A stretch of DNA of 64,000 bases from DATAGF01 sp963813355 (GCA_963813355.1 CAWEYS010000018.1:124001-188000); one strand, 5' to 3'. Counted from the first letter of the stretch, positions 9,746 through 21,021 are shown. Notes: generated by a model not told the origin, from the letters alone. Made by a program: numbers and translations.

Positions 9746-10894
9746 ATGGATCTGTTCGAGTACCAGGGCAAGCAGCTGCTGCGGGACCGGGGCATCCCCA
9801 CCCCGCGGGGAGAGGTGGCGTCGACCCCCGAGGAGGCCCGCGCGGCCGCCGAGCAGATCGGCGGGCGGGTCGTGGTGAAGGCGCAGGTCCAGATCGGCGG
9901 CCGCGGCAAGGCCGGCGGGATCAAGCTCGCCGACTCGCCCGACGAGGCGCAGGCCCGGGCGGCCGACATCCTGGGAATGGACATCCGCGGGCACACGGTG
10001 CGGAGGCTGTGGATCGAGGAGGCCTCGGCGATCGCCCGCGAGTACTACGCCTCGATCACGTTCGACCGGGCGGCCAAGCAGCCGCTGGCGATGCTGTCGG
10101 CGGTGGGCGGCATGGACATCGAGGAGGTCGCCCGCACCCAGCCCGAGGCGCTGGCCCGCCGGCACGTCGACCCCCTCATCGGGTTCCAGCCCCACGACGC
10201 GCGCTGGCTCGCCTACCGGGCCGGCATCGACGCGGAGGCCGTCGGCGGCGTGGTGAAGATCCTCGGCGCGCTCTACGAGGCGTTCGTGGGCCTCGACGCG
10301 ATGCTCGTGGAGATCAACCCGCTCGTGCTGACCGAGGACGGGCGGGTGGTCGCGCTCGACGCCAAGGTGAGCATCGACAACAACGCGGTCGGCCGTCACC
10401 CGGAGCTGGAGGACCTGGGGGACATCGCCCCCGAGGACCCCCAGGAGCGCATGGCGCGCGAGCGCGGCGTCACCTACGTGAAGCTCGACGGCGACGTCGG
10501 CATCCTGGGCAACGGCGCCGGCCTGGTGATGAGCACCCTCGACGTGGTCGCGCTCGCCGGCGGCCGCCCGGCCAACTTCCTCGACGCCGGCGGCGGCTCG
10601 AAGGCCGACGAGGTCGTGACCGCCCTGGAGGTCCTGCTGAGCGACCCCAAGGTGGCGGTGCTGCTGATCAACATCTTCGGCGGGATCACCCGCTGCGACG
10701 AGGTGGCCGAGGGCCTGCTCACGGCGCTCGACCGCCTGGGCGCCGAGCTGCCGATCGTCGTGCGCCTCGACGGCACCAACGAGGAGGAGGGCCGGGCGAT
10801 CCTGGCCGAGCGCGCGCCGGCGAACGTCGTGGTCGAGTCGACGATGCTCTCGGCGGCGCGCCGGGCGGTCGAGCTCGCGGGGGCGCCGGCATGA
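9746..10894 (+). CDS. sucC: Succinate-CoA ligase (ADP-forming) beta subunit
   Basis: A 382-residue subunit of the TCA-cycle enzyme that makes succinate and ATP (or GTP) from succinyl-CoA. It has the N-terminal ATP-grasp fold (MDLFEYQGKQLL, KAQVQIGGRGKAGGIKL) and the C-terminal ligase domain (FLDAGGGSKADEV, NIFGGITRCD). ATG 9746 follows CGGAGG. Length is normal for the family. The stop overlaps the start of sucD in ATGA, so the subunits are translationally coupled. A possible -10 TAGAGT lies about 65 bases upstream. Succinyl-CoA is also the product of the mutase pathway at 15.8-20.9 kb. Confidence 0.97.
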   Translation: MDLFEYQGKQLLRDRGIPTPRGEVASTPEEARAAAEQIGGRVVVKAQVQIGGRGKAGGIKLADSPDEAQARAADILGMDIRGHTVRRLWIEEASAIAREYYASITFDRAAKQPLAMLSAVGGMDIEEVARTQPEALARRHVDPLIGFQPHDARWLAYRAGIDAEAVGGVVKILGALYEAFVGLDAMLVEINPLVLTEDGRVVALDAKVSIDNNAVGRHPELEDLGDIAPEDPQERMARERGVTYVKLDGDVGILGNGAGLVMSTLDVVALAGGRPANFLDAGGGSKADEVVTALEVLLSDPKVAVLLINIFGGITRCDEVAEGLLTALDRLGAELPIVVRLDGTNEEEGRAILAERAPANVVVESTMLSAARRAVELAGAPA

Positions 10895-11760
10895 GCATCC
10901 TCGTCGACGCGTCGACCCGGCTGGTCGTGCAGGGCATCACCGGCCGCGAGGGCGGCTTCCACGCGACGCGCAACAAGGCCTACGGCACCCAGGTGGTGGC
11001 GGGCGTGACCCCGGGCAAGGCCGGCCAGGAGGTCGACGGCATCCCGGTCTTCCACACGGTCGACGACGCCGTGGAGGCCACGGGGGCGAACACCGCCATG
11101 GTCTTCGTGCCGCCGCGCTTCGCCGCCGACGCGATCCTCGAGGGGCTCGCGAGCGGCGTGGACCTGGTCGTCTGCATCACCGAGGGCATCCCCGCCCACG
11201 ACATGCTGCGCGTGTACGCGCAGCTCAAGCGGGGCGACAAGGTCCTCGTGGGGCCGAACTGCCCCGGCGTCATCAGCCCCGGCGCGGCGACGGTGGGGAT
11301 CATGCCCACCCAGGTGTTCGAGCCCGGCCGCGTGGGCGTGGTCAGCCGCAGCGGCACGCTGACCTACCAGATCTCCAAGGAGCTCGGCCTGCTGGGCATC
11401 GGCCAGAGCACCGTCGTCGGCATCGGCGGCGACCCCGTCGTGGGCAGCGGCTTCATCGACGTCCTGGAGCGCTTCGAGGCCGACCCCGACACCGACCTGG
11501 TGGTCATGGTCGGAGAGATCGGCGGCACCGAGGAGGAGAGCGCGGCCGACTTCATCGCGTCGAGCATGTCGACGCCCGTCGTCGCCTACGTCGCCGGCTT
11601 CCAGGCGCCCCCGGGCAAGCAGATGGGCCACGCCGGCGCCATCATCACCGGCTCCAGCGGGACGGCCCAGGCCAAGAAGGAGGCGCTCGAGGCCCGCGGC
11701 GTGCGGGTCGGGGCGAGCCCGACCGAGGTCGCCTCGCTCGTGGAGGACGCCCTCCGCTGA
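10891..11760 (+). CDS. sucD: Succinate-CoA ligase (ADP-forming) alpha subunit
   Basis: A 289-residue subunit carrying the CoA-binding domain (SILVDASTRLVVQGITGREG) and the phosphohistidine: the active-site His is in MGHAGAII, near residue 245. NCPGVISPG and SRSGTLTYQ are conserved ligase segments. ATG 10891 overlaps the sucC stop. A long inverted repeat lies directly after the stop (11773-11825). Confidence 0.97.
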   Translation: MSILVDASTRLVVQGITGREGGFHATRNKAYGTQVVAGVTPGKAGQEVDGIPVFHTVDDAVEATGANTAMVFVPPRFAADAILEGLASGVDLVVCITEGIPAHDMLRVYAQLKRGDKVLVGPNCPGVISPGAATVGIMPTQVFEPGRVGVVSRSGTLTYQISKELGLLGIGQSTVVGIGGDPVVGSGFIDVLERFEADPDTDLVVMVGEIGGTEEESAADFIASSMSTPVVAYVAGFQAPPGKQMGHAGAIITGSSGTAQAKKEALEARGVRVGASPTEVASLVEDALR

Positions 11761-11772
11761 CGGCCCGCCCGA

Positions 11773-11825
11773 TGTCGATCTCGCCGGCCCCCGTTCGTCG
11801 CGGGGATGGAACGGCGAGATCGACA
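11773..11825. promoter_or_regulatory. Long inverted repeat between sucD and the reductase gene
   Basis: Two perfect 13-base arms, TGTCGATCTCGCC (11773-11785) and GGCGAGATCGACA (11813-11825), enclose a 27-base loop holding a smaller CCCCG/CGGGG pairing. The right arm ends directly before the GGAGG ribosome binding site of the next gene. It may be a terminator for sucCD, an attenuator, or an operator; there is no T tract, so a classic intrinsic terminator is less likely. Confidence 0.6.
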
Positions 11826-11836
11826 GGAGGTTGAAC

Positions 11837-12454
11837 ATGAGCAAGCTGGTCGTGACCGAGTCCGTGAGCCTGGACGGCGTCATGCAGGCGCCGGGCGGGC
11901 CGAACGAGGACACCGACGGTGGCTTCGCGTACGGGGGCTGGGTGGCCCCCCACTTCGACGACGAGATGGGCAGCCTGGCGGTCGAGGGCGCGCTCCGCCC
12001 CGACGCCCTGCTGCTCGGACGCCGCACCTACGAGATCTTCGCGGCCCACTGGCCGCGGGTGACCGGCGACGACCCCATCGCCGCCAAGCTGAACGCCATG
12101 CCGAAGCACGTGGCCTCGCGCACGCTCGAGGCCGTCGAGTGGAACAACTCGACCCTCATCCAGGGCGACGTCGCCGAGGCGGTGGCCGAGCTGAAGGAGG
12201 GTCCGGGGGGCGAGATCCGCGTCTACGGCAGCGGCAACCTCGTCCAGACGCTGCTGGCGAACGACCTGGTGGACGAGCTCGTGCTCTGGGTCTTCCCGGT
12301 CCTGCTCGGCGAGGGCAAGCGCCTGTTCGGCGAGGGCACCAGGCCGGCGGGGCTGGAGCTGGCCGACGCCAAGACCTCGTCCACCGGCGTCGCCCTCCAC
12401 ACCTACCGGCGCGCCGGTGCCGTCAAGACCGGCTCCTTCGAGCTCGAGGACTAG
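11837..12454 (+). CDS. Dihydrofolate reductase family protein (RibD C-terminal-like)
   Basis: A 205-residue NADPH-dependent reductase-like protein of the RibD C-terminal/DHFR superfamily, common in actinobacteria with unknown substrates. Typical segments are SVSLDGVMQAPGG, LLLGRRTYEIFA, HVASRTLE, IRVYGSGNLVQTLL and VFPVLLGEGKRLF. ATG 11837 is preceded by a GGAGG site that immediately follows the inverted repeat. The 3' end overlaps the convergent ECF41 sigma factor by about 32 bases. Not a housekeeping DHFR. Confidence 0.85.
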   Translation: MSKLVVTESVSLDGVMQAPGGPNEDTDGGFAYGGWVAPHFDDEMGSLAVEGALRPDALLLGRRTYEIFAAHWPRVTGDDPIAAKLNAMPKHVASRTLEAVEWNNSTLIQGDVAEAVAELKEGPGGEIRVYGSGNLVQTLLANDLVDELVLWVFPVLLGEGKRLFGEGTRPAGLELADAKTSSTGVALHTYRRAGAVKTGSFELED

Positions 12455-13341
12455 GCGCCGAGAGCGCCGGCAGGTGCCGCAGCTTGTCCGGGTTCACGAC
12501 CGAGCTCAGGGCCTGGATGCGGCCCTCGGCGACGTCGAGGGCCCAGACCGCGACCGGCCGGCCCTCGGGGTCGACAAGGACGAGGCCGGGGTGGCCGTTG
12601 ACGTCCGCGCGGCGCAGCTCCACGCCGGCCAGTCGCCGCCCCGCGCGGACCCACGCCATCAGCGTCCGGGCCACGCGGGTGCGGCCGTGGATCGCGCGCG
12701 CCAGGGCCGGCGCCTTGCCGCCGCCGTCGCCGTGGAGCACGACGTCCTCGGCCAGCAGCTCCTCGAGGCCGGCGAGGTCGCCGTCGCGGGCGGCGGCCAG
12801 GAACCGCTCCGCCAGCTCGGCGCGCGCCTCGCGGGACGCCTCGAAGCGCGGCCGCCGCTCCTCGACGTGCCGGCGCGCCCGCGCGGCGAGCTGGCGGGCG
12901 TTGGCCTCGCTGGTCCGGACGATCCCGGCGATCTCGTCGTAGGGGTAGTCGAAGACCTCCCGCAAGCAGGAAGGCGGCGCGCTGCTCGGGCGAGAGGCTC
13001 TCGAGCATCACCAGGAAGGCGAGCGACAGCGAGTCGGAGAGCTCCGCCTGCGCGCCCGGGTCATCCACCGCGTCGCCGACCAGGGGCTCGGGCAGCCACT
13101 CGCCCACGTAGGACTCCCGGCGGGCCCGCGCCGAGCGCAGCTCGTCGATGCTGAGCCGGGTGACGACGGCCGCCGTCCAGGCGGCCGGCGACTCGATGCG
13201 CTCGCCCCGCCCGAGGGCGCGGTGCAGGCGCAGCAGCGCCTCCTGCACCACGTCCTCCGCCTCGGCGGCGCTGCCGAGCATCCGGTACGCGACCGCGAAC
13301 GCCCGTGGCCGCAGCTCCTCGTAGAGATCCTCACGCGGCAC
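12423..13341 (-). CDS. ECF41-family RNA polymerase sigma factor with SnoaL-like tail (one frame break)
   Basis: Extracytoplasmic-function sigma factor. GTG 13341 opens sigma region 2 (AFAVAYRMLGSAAEAEDVVQ), then region 4, then an NTF2/SnoaL-like C-terminal domain. The ECF41 signatures WLPEP, DGGGK and NPDKL are all present; in this family the fused tail regulates activity and there is usually no classical anti-sigma factor. The frame changes near 12965: removing one A of GCAAGC on the + strand restores AFLLREVFDYPYDEIA across the junction. The start overlaps the epimerase stop by 11 bases. ECF41 genes usually neighbour a carboxymuconolactone decarboxylase, oxidoreductase or epimerase that they control, which matches here. 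Confidence 0.88.
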
Positions 13342-14300
13342 GGGGCTCCACCTCGTCCAGCCCCTCGGCGAAGCCCTGGCGCCAGCTCGGGTAGCGCAGG
13401 CGCCAGCCCAGCTCGCGCTTGGCCTTCGCGTTCGACGCGCCCCTCACCTCGGTCATCATGACCGTCGCGGCCTCGCCGGCCGCCAGCCGCCCGACCCAGC
13501 GCGGCAGGTGGCGCGGCGGCGCGGCGTGCAGCGCGGCCGCGAGCGCCGGCAGCCAGTCGCGCACCGGCGCCGGCTCGTCGTCGGCGACCTGGTAGATGCC
13601 GGCCGCGCCGCGCTCGACCGCGGCGACGGTCGCCGACGCGGCGTCGTCGATGTGGACCAGCGACCACACCCCGCCGCCGGCGCCGACCACGGGGAAGCGC
13701 CGCGCGCGCACCGCCGCCGCCATCTCCGCGTCCGGCCGCAGGCTGAGGCCGGTGCCCGGCCCGTAGAAGCCGCCGTAGCGCAGCACGAGGCCGTCGCCCC
13801 AGTCGATCCCCGTCACGGCGGCCTCGAGGTGCCGGATCGCGTCGAGGGTCTCGCGGAGCGCCGCCGGCGGGTCGGGGTCGAGCGGATCCGACTCGTCCTT
13901 GACCGGCCCGCCCCGTGCGGGCGAAGGGCCAGCCGGCGTAGCTCTGGGCGACGAACCGCCGGGCGCCGGCCTCGCGCGCGGCGTCCAGCAGGTGGTCCGT
14001 GCCCGCCGTGCGCAACCGGTTGGTGGCCGCCATCGTGCGGTCGATGTGCCGCAGGTCCAGCTCGCCGGACAGCGCCGTGAGCTGGTGCACGACGACCTCC
14101 GGCGAGGCGTCGCCGACCGCGCGGCGCACGGCCCCGGCGTCGAGCGCGTCGGCGACGGCGGGGCGGGCGCCCAGGGCGCGCAGCATCTCCGCCTTGGCGG
14201 GCGAACGTGTCATGCCCGTGACCTGGTGGCCCTCCGCGACGAGCTTGGGGACCAGGCGGCCTCCCAGCGCTCCCGTCGCGCCGGCGATGAAGACCCTCAT
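13331..14300 (-). CDS. NAD-dependent epimerase/dehydratase, ECF41 partner (one frame break)
   Basis: Short-chain dehydrogenase-like protein of about 322 residues. ATG 14300 starts the Rossmann motif MRVFIAGATGALGGRLV; SYAGWPFARTG and later LRYGGFYGPGTG are typical of extended SDR epimerases. The frame changes near 13908, where GGGG in the coding strand probably carries one extra G (an extra A nearby would also fit). Downstream segments WSLVHIDDAASATV and ELGWRLRYPSWRQGF complete the fold. It overlaps the ECF41 sigma gene and is probably its regulated partner. Substrate unknown. Confidence 0.85.
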
Positions 14301-14376
14301 GGCTCTCTCCTTCCCGATCGTGTCGACCGGGAGACGAGATGGCCCGGCGTCCTGTGACAGTTCCGGCGCTCTCCGC

Positions 14377-14405
14377 TTGACCGCCCGCGGCTCTGGACGG
14401 ATCAT
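14377..14405 (+). promoter_or_regulatory. Sigma70-type promoter for the PKD protein gene
   Basis: TTGACC (14377-14382) and GATCAT (14400-14405) are 17 bases apart, and ATG 14413 follows seven bases after the -10. Transcription would start at or next to the start codon, so the mRNA is probably leaderless. Confidence 0.55.
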
Positions 14406-14412
14406 CGGACCG

Positions 14413-15771
14413 ATGTCGCGCCACCGGACCTGGCTGGTCCTGGCGGCCGCGGCGCTGCTCCTGCCCGCCGCCGCCGCCACGGCGGCCCCCGGCCCGGTGA
14501 CGCTCCTCCCGCTGCCGCCCTTCTCCAACGGGCCGCAGGTGACGCTGAGCTGGGACCCGGCCCCCTTCACGCCGAACAGCATCGGCCGCCAGTACCGGGC
14601 CACGATCCAGGACCTGACCGTCCCCGAGCTGACCTCCCGCGTCGTCGCCGCGCCGGCCACCGGGACGACGTTCGCCCTGCTGGACGGCCACGAGTACGCG
14701 ATCCGCGTCGTCGCGGAGGAGCGCGAGTGCATCGCGCCCGGGGTCTGCGACACGGCCCATCTCAACGGGCCCTCGAGCGAGACGCGGATCACGCGGGTGG
14801 ACTCCGCGCCCCCCGTGGTCGCGGTCCAGATCAACGGCGGGGCGGCGTTCACGAACAACCCGAGCGTGAGCCTCGACGTCTCGGCCTTCGACCCCGGCGC
14901 GGCGGGGCGACCGGCGAGCGGTGTGAGGGCGCTGGAGATCAGCCAGCCGGGCGCGTTCTCGTGCTCGGGCCGGGACTGCGTGCTGCCGTTCGCGCCGAGC
15001 GTGCCGATCACCCTCGCGCCCGGCCCCGACGGCCCGCGAACCGTCTCGGTGAGCGCCCTGGACGCCGCCACGACCACCGGGCCGGCGCCGCCCTCGCCCG
15101 ACGGCAACGCGTCGCCGCCCGTCCAGGCGACGGTGCTCCTCGACCGGCTGGCGCCGACGCCCGTGGTCGGCCTCGCCGCCCCGACCGCCCGCCCCGGCGT
15201 GCCGCTGGCGCTCGGCGGGCGCCGCAGCGTCAACGGCGCGGCGGGGGCCGCCGACAGCGGCCTCGACCCGTCGGGGTTCCAGTGGAGCTTCGGCGACGGC
15301 TCGGTGGGGCGCGGGCCGCTCGTGGCGCACGCCTACGCCCGCCTGGGCACCTACAAGGGGACGCTGACGCTCTCCGACCGCGCCGGCAACGCCGCCGCGG
15401 CCGCCTTCACGGTCTTCGTGGGCGACCGCACGGGCATCGTGGTGCGCGGCGCCGGCCGCCTGCTCTCGCCCGAGCGGCCGGCGGCGCTGGTCGCGCGCCG
15501 GACGACCGTGCTGCGCTGGCGCCCGAACCCGAGGGCGAGCTTCTACAACGTGCAGCTCTACCGCGCGCGGATCGTCCGGCAGGGCGTCGTGCGCCGGCAG
15601 CTGATCTCGACCTTCCCGCGCCGGCCCATCCAGACGATCCCCGGCCGCCTGCTGCGCCCCGGCACCTACCACCTGGTCGTCTGGAGCGGGCTGGAGAGGG
15701 GCCCGCGCGCCTCGTATCAGCCCAAGCCCTGGATCGTGATGGTGCTCAAGGCGCGCCGCGCTAGGAGATGA
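14413..15771 (+). CDS. Secreted PKD-domain protein, unknown function
   Basis: A 452-residue exported protein. ATG 14413 begins a Sec signal peptide (LVLAAAALLLPAAAATAAP). Fibronectin-like and Ig-like beta domains follow, then a PKD-type domain around residues 250-345 with FQWSFGDGS and HAYARLGTYKGTLTLSDRAGN. The last 100 residues (SFYNVQLYRARI, GTYHLVVWSGLERG) form another beta domain often seen at the end of actinobacterial surface proteins. No catalytic motif is visible; a binding or scaffold role is likely. Its stop overlaps that of the convergent carboxylase gene. Confidence 0.75.
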   Translation: MSRHRTWLVLAAAALLLPAAAATAAPGPVTLLPLPPFSNGPQVTLSWDPAPFTPNSIGRQYRATIQDLTVPELTSRVVAAPATGTTFALLDGHEYAIRVVAEERECIAPGVCDTAHLNGPSSETRITRVDSAPPVVAVQINGGAAFTNNPSVSLDVSAFDPGAAGRPASGVRALEISQPGAFSCSGRDCVLPFAPSVPITLAPGPDGPRTVSVSALDAATTTGPAPPSPDGNASPPVQATVLLDRLAPTPVVGLAAPTARPGVPLALGGRRSVNGAAGAADSGLDPSGFQWSFGDGSVGRGPLVAHAYARLGTYKGTLTLSDRAGNAAAAAFTVFVGDRTGIVVRGAGRLLSPERPAALVARRTTVLRWRPNPRASFYNVQLYRARIVRQGVVRRQLISTFPRRPIQTIPGRLLRPGTYHLVVWSGLERGPRASYQPKPWIVMVLKARRARR

Positions 15772-17542
15772 CGGCGATCGCCTCGTCGGCCTGGACGGCC
15801 TGCCCCTCGGCGACGCGGAGCTCGCGCACCGTGCCGGGCTGGTGGGCGGCGACCTCGTTCTCCATCTTCATGGCCTCGACGATGCAGACCACGTCGCCCG
15901 CGGCCACCTCCTGGCCGACCTCGACCAGCACCCGCAGCACCGTGCCCTGCATCGGGGTGGCGACGACCTCGGGCGCGGCCCCGTCGCGGCTCCCGGAGCC
16001 GGCTCTCGCCCGCGTCGCCCGCTTCGGCGCCCGGGCCGGGGCGGCGCCCGCGCCCCCGCCGCCCTCGCCCTCCGGATAGCGCAGCGTCACCTCGAAGCGG
16101 CGCCCGCCGACCTCGGCGGTGAAGCGGCGCTCGGCCTCGGGCCCCTGCGGCGGGGCCTCGTCGCCGGGGAGCGCCGGCGCGCCGGACGGAGGCAGGGGCG
16201 TGGGCTCGTCGGACATGCGCGCGAGCAGGTCGTGGCACGCGCCGCCGGCGATGAACTCCTCCTGCTCCAGCAGGAAGCGGTGGAAGGGGATGAGCGTGGC
16301 GGGGCCCTCGACGACGTACTCGTCGAGCGCCCGCAGCATGCGCCGGCGGGCCGACTCGCGGTCGACGTCCCAGACGATCAGCTTGGCGATCATCGGGTCG
16401 TAGATCTCGGGGATCGCCGAGCCCGCCCGCACGCCCGAGTCGACGCGCACGCCCGGCCCGGACGGCTCGCGGTAGGCCGTGATCAGGGCGGGGGAGGGGA
16501 GGAAGCGGGCCGAGGCGTCCTCGGCGTTGATGCGGCACTCGAAGGCGTGGCCGCGCGGGGCGACGTCCTCCTGGGCGATCGAGAGCGGCTCGCCGGCGGC
16601 CACCCGCACCTGCTCGCGGACCAGGTCGAGCCCGGTCACCGCCTCGGTGACCGTGTGCTCCACCTGGATGCGCGTGTTCATCTCGAGGAAGAAGAACTCG
16701 TCGCCCGAGACCAGGTACTCGAGCGTGCCGGCCGAGGTGTAGCCGACGGCGCGCGCGGCGCGCACCGAGGCCTCGCCCATGCGGGCGCGCAGCCCGTCGT
16801 CCACGACCGGGCTCGGCGTCTCCTCGACCAGCTTCTGGTGGCGGCGCTGCACCGAGCAGTCGCGCTCGCCGAGCCACACGCAGTTGCCGTGGGCGTCGGC
16901 GAGGACCTGGATCTCGACGTGGCGCGGCCGCGGCAGGTAGCGCTCCAGGTAGACGGTCCCGTCGGCGAAGAAGCGCTCCCCCTCGCGGCGGGCGCCCTCG
17001 AACGCGTCCGGGAGCTCGGCGGGCGCCAGCGCCACGCGGAAGCCCTTGCCGCCGCCCCCGGCCGCGGCCTTCACGGCCACCGGGTAGCCGATCTCCTCCG
17101 CGATCGGCCCGGCGGCGGCGACGTCCGGCACCGGGTCGGTCACCCCCGGCACGATCGGCACCCCCGCGGCGGCCATCAGCGCCCGCGCGCCGGTCTTGGA
17201 GCCCATGGCGTCGATGGCCTCCGGCGGGGGCCCGATCCAGACGATGCCGGCCTCGCCGAGCGCGGCCGCGAAGGCGGCGTTCTCGGCCAGGAAGCCGTAG
17301 CCGGGGTGGACCGCCTCCGCGCCCGACTCGCGGGCCACCTCCAGGATGCGCGGGACGTTGAGGTAGCTCTCGCTCGCCGGGCCCGGGCCGAGCAGGTGGG
17401 CCTCGTCGGCGTGGCGCACGAAGAGCGCGTCGCGATCGACCTCGCTGTACACCGCGACCGAGGCGATGCCCATCTCGCGCAGCGTGCGGAAGACCCGGAT
17501 GGCGATCTCGCCCCGGTTGGCCACGAGCACCTTGCCGAGCAT
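15761..17542 (-). CDS. accA3: Acyl-CoA carboxylase alpha subunit (biotin carboxylase + biotin carrier)
   Basis: A 593-residue fusion of biotin carboxylase and biotin carboxyl carrier domains. ATG 17542 gives MLGKVLVANRGEIAIRVFRT. ATP-grasp motifs KAAAGGGGKGFRV and FFLEMNTRIQVEH are clear; the biotinyl Lys is in VEAMKMENEV near the C-terminus, which ends IAVIS. It carboxylates its own biotin with bicarbonate and ATP and hands CO2 to the beta subunit. The start shares a base with the epsilon-subunit stop (TGATG). Operon order is mutase, beta, epsilon, alpha, consistent with propionyl-CoA carboxylase. Assignment as accA3 rather than another alpha paralogue is by resemblance. Confidence 0.93.
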   Translation of the reverse strand: MLGKVLVANRGEIAIRVFRTLREMGIASVAVYSEVDRDALFVRHADEAHLLGPGPASESYLNVPRILEVARESGAEAVHPGYGFLAENAAFAAALGEAGIVWIGPPPEAIDAMGSKTGARALMAAAGVPIVPGVTDPVPDVAAAGPIAEEIGYPVAVKAAAGGGGKGFRVALAPAELPDAFEGARREGERFFADGTVYLERYLPRPRHVEIQVLADAHGNCVWLGERDCSVQRRHQKLVEETPSPVVDDGLRARMGEASVRAARAVGYTSAGTLEYLVSGDEFFFLEMNTRIQVEHTVTEAVTGLDLVREQVRVAAGEPLSIAQEDVAPRGHAFECRINAEDASARFLPSPALITAYREPSGPGVRVDSGVRAGSAIPEIYDPMIAKLIVWDVDRESARRRMLRALDEYVVEGPATLIPFHRFLLEQEEFIAGGACHDLLARMSDEPTPLPPSGAPALPGDEAPPQGPEAERRFTAEVGGRRFEVTLRYPEGEGGGGAGAAPARAPKRATRARAGSGSRDGAAPEVVATPMQGTVLRVLVEVGQEVAAGDVVCIVEAMKMENEVAAHQPGTVRELRVAEGQAVQADEAIAVIS

Positions 17543-17736
17543 CAGCGGCGGCTCCAGGGCTGGACCGCCCGCGCGATCGCGGCGCGGCGCCACCGCGACC
17601 GGTAGGCGGCCGGCAGCGGGTCGGGGGCGGCGGCGCGCTCGCCCTCGAGCAGGGCCGTCAGCGCGGCGGTCAGCGCGGCGAGCTGCGCCGGGGCCGGCTC
17701 GCCGCCGGCCCGGATGACCAGCCGCCCGGGGCTCAC
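17542..17736 (-). CDS. accE: Acyl-CoA carboxylase epsilon subunit
   Basis: A 64-residue protein from GTG 17736, starting SPGRLVIRAGGEPAPAQLAA and ending SRWRRAAIARAVQPWSRR. Small epsilon subunits of actinobacterial acyl-CoA carboxylases have this layout: a short beta segment, an Ala/Leu helix and a W-containing basic tail. The GTGA overlap with the beta subunit and TGATG with the alpha subunit show full translational coupling. It stabilises the alpha-beta complex in characterised Streptomyces and Mycobacterium enzymes. Sequence in this family is poorly conserved, so the call rests partly on position and size. Confidence 0.8.
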   Translation of the reverse strand: MSPGRLVIRAGGEPAPAQLAALTAALTALLEGERAAAPDPLPAAYRSRWRRAAIARAVQPWSRR

Positions 17737-19291
17737 AGCGGGATGTTCCCGTGCTTGCGCGAGGGCGGCGTCTCGCGCTTGGTCAGCGAGGTCTCGAGCG
17801 CGCGGATGAGCCAGGCGCGCGTCTCCTCGGGCTCGATCACGTCGTCGACGTAGCCGCGCTCGGCGGCGATGTACGGGTTGGCGAAGCGCTCCTTGTACTC
17901 CTCGATCAGCTGCTCGCGCCGCGCGGCCGCGTCGTCGCCGTTGCTCTCGGCCTCGGCCAGCTCGCGCCGGAAGACGATGTTGACCGCGCCCTCCGGGCCC
18001 ATCACGGCGACCTCGGCGGTCGGCCAGGCCGCGTTGAAGTCGGCGCCGACGTGCTTGGAGCTCATGACGTCGTAGGCCCCGCCGTAGGCCTTGCGCGTGA
18101 TGACGGTCAGCTTGGGGACCGTGGCCTCGGCGTAGGCGTACAGGAGCTTGGCGCCGTGCAGGATGATGCCGCCGTACTCCTGGGTCGTCCCGGGGAGGAA
18201 GCCGGGGACGTCCACGAACGAGACCAGCGGGATGTTGAAGGCGTCGCAGAAGCGCACGAACCGCGCCGCCTTGATGGACGCGTCGATGTCCAGGACCCCC
18301 GCCAGGGCCTTGGGCTGGTTGCCCACGACGCCCACGGCGTGCCCGGCCAGGCGCGCGAAGCCCACCACGATGTTCTGCGCGTAGAGCGGGGCGACCTCGA
18401 GGAAGTCGCCGTCGTCCACCACCAGCTCGATCACCCGGGTCATGTCGTAGGGCTTGGTCGGCTGGTCCGGCACGATCGTCGCCAGCTCCTCCACGACGCG
18501 GTCGCGCGGGTCGGCCGTGGGCGCGAAGGGCGGCGGGTCGAGGTTGTTCTGCGGCAGGAACGACAGCAGCCCGCGCACCATCTCCAGGCACTCCTGCTCC
18601 GAGTCGGCGGCGAAGTGGGCCACCCCCGAGCGGGTCGCGTGGCTCTGGGCGCCGCCCAGCTCCTCCATCGTCACGTCCTCGCCGGTGACGGTCTTGATCA
18701 CCTCGGGACCGGTGATGAACATGTGGCTGGTCTCGCGGACCATGAAGATGAAGTCGGTGATGGCGGGGCTGTAGACGGCGCCGCCGGCGCACGGGCCCAT
18801 GATCACCGAGATCTGCGGGATCACGCCGCTGGCGCGGACGTTGCGGAAGAAGATGTCGGCGTACCCGCCCAGGCTGACCACGCCCTCCTGGATCCGCGCG
18901 CCGCCCGAGTCGTTGATCCCGACGATCGGGCAGCCCATCCGCACCGCGAGGTCCATGACCTTGACGATCTTCTCGGCGAAGACCTCGCCCAGGCTGCCGC
19001 CGAAGACCGTGAAGTCCTGGCTGAAGACGAAGACGGTCCGGCCCTCGATCGTGCCGTGGCCGGTGACCACGCCGTCGCCCCAGGGGCGGTTGTCCTCCAG
19101 GCCGAAGCCGTGGGCGCGGTGGCGGGTGAACATGTCGAGCTCGGTGAAGCTGCCCGGGTCGAGCAGCAGGTCGATGCGCTCGCGGGCCGTCTGCTTGCCG
19201 CGGGCGTGCTGGCGCTCGATGGCCGCCTCGCTGCCGGCGTGCAGGGCCTCCTCGCGCAGCGCCCGCAGGCGCTCGCGCTTGTCCTCGGTGC

Positions 19292-19295
<4 letters not shown>
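17733..19295 (-). CDS. pccB: Acyl-CoA carboxylase beta subunit (propionyl-CoA carboxylase type)
   Basis: A 520-residue carboxyltransferase. ATG 19295 overlaps the mutase stop in ATGA. Crotonase-fold motifs for the acyl-CoA and biotin halves are present: GVVTGHGTIEGR, GGSLGEVFAEKI, NDSGGARIQEGV, IMGPCAGGAVYSPA, VDVPGFLPGTTQEYGG and TRKAYGGAYDVM. It transfers CO2 from biotin to propionyl-CoA (acetyl-CoA may also serve), giving methylmalonyl-CoA for the adjacent mutase. Ends SRKHGNIPL, a typical C-terminus of AccD5/PccB proteins. Confidence 0.95.
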
Positions 19296-20926
<1,631 letters not shown>

Positions 20927-21021
20927 CTGGCCGCGGTTCTCGGGACCGCGGCGGGCCGCCGACGCTACCACACGCTCCCGGGCGGCCGCGGCCGCCGGCG
21001 GTCATATTGGCGGGTGCACCC

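Noticed and set aside
16000..17605. Long rightward open frames opposite the biotin carboxylase and other genes
   Set aside because: Such frames are expected in very GC-rich DNA opposite real genes; their products are Arg/Gly/His-rich with no domain.
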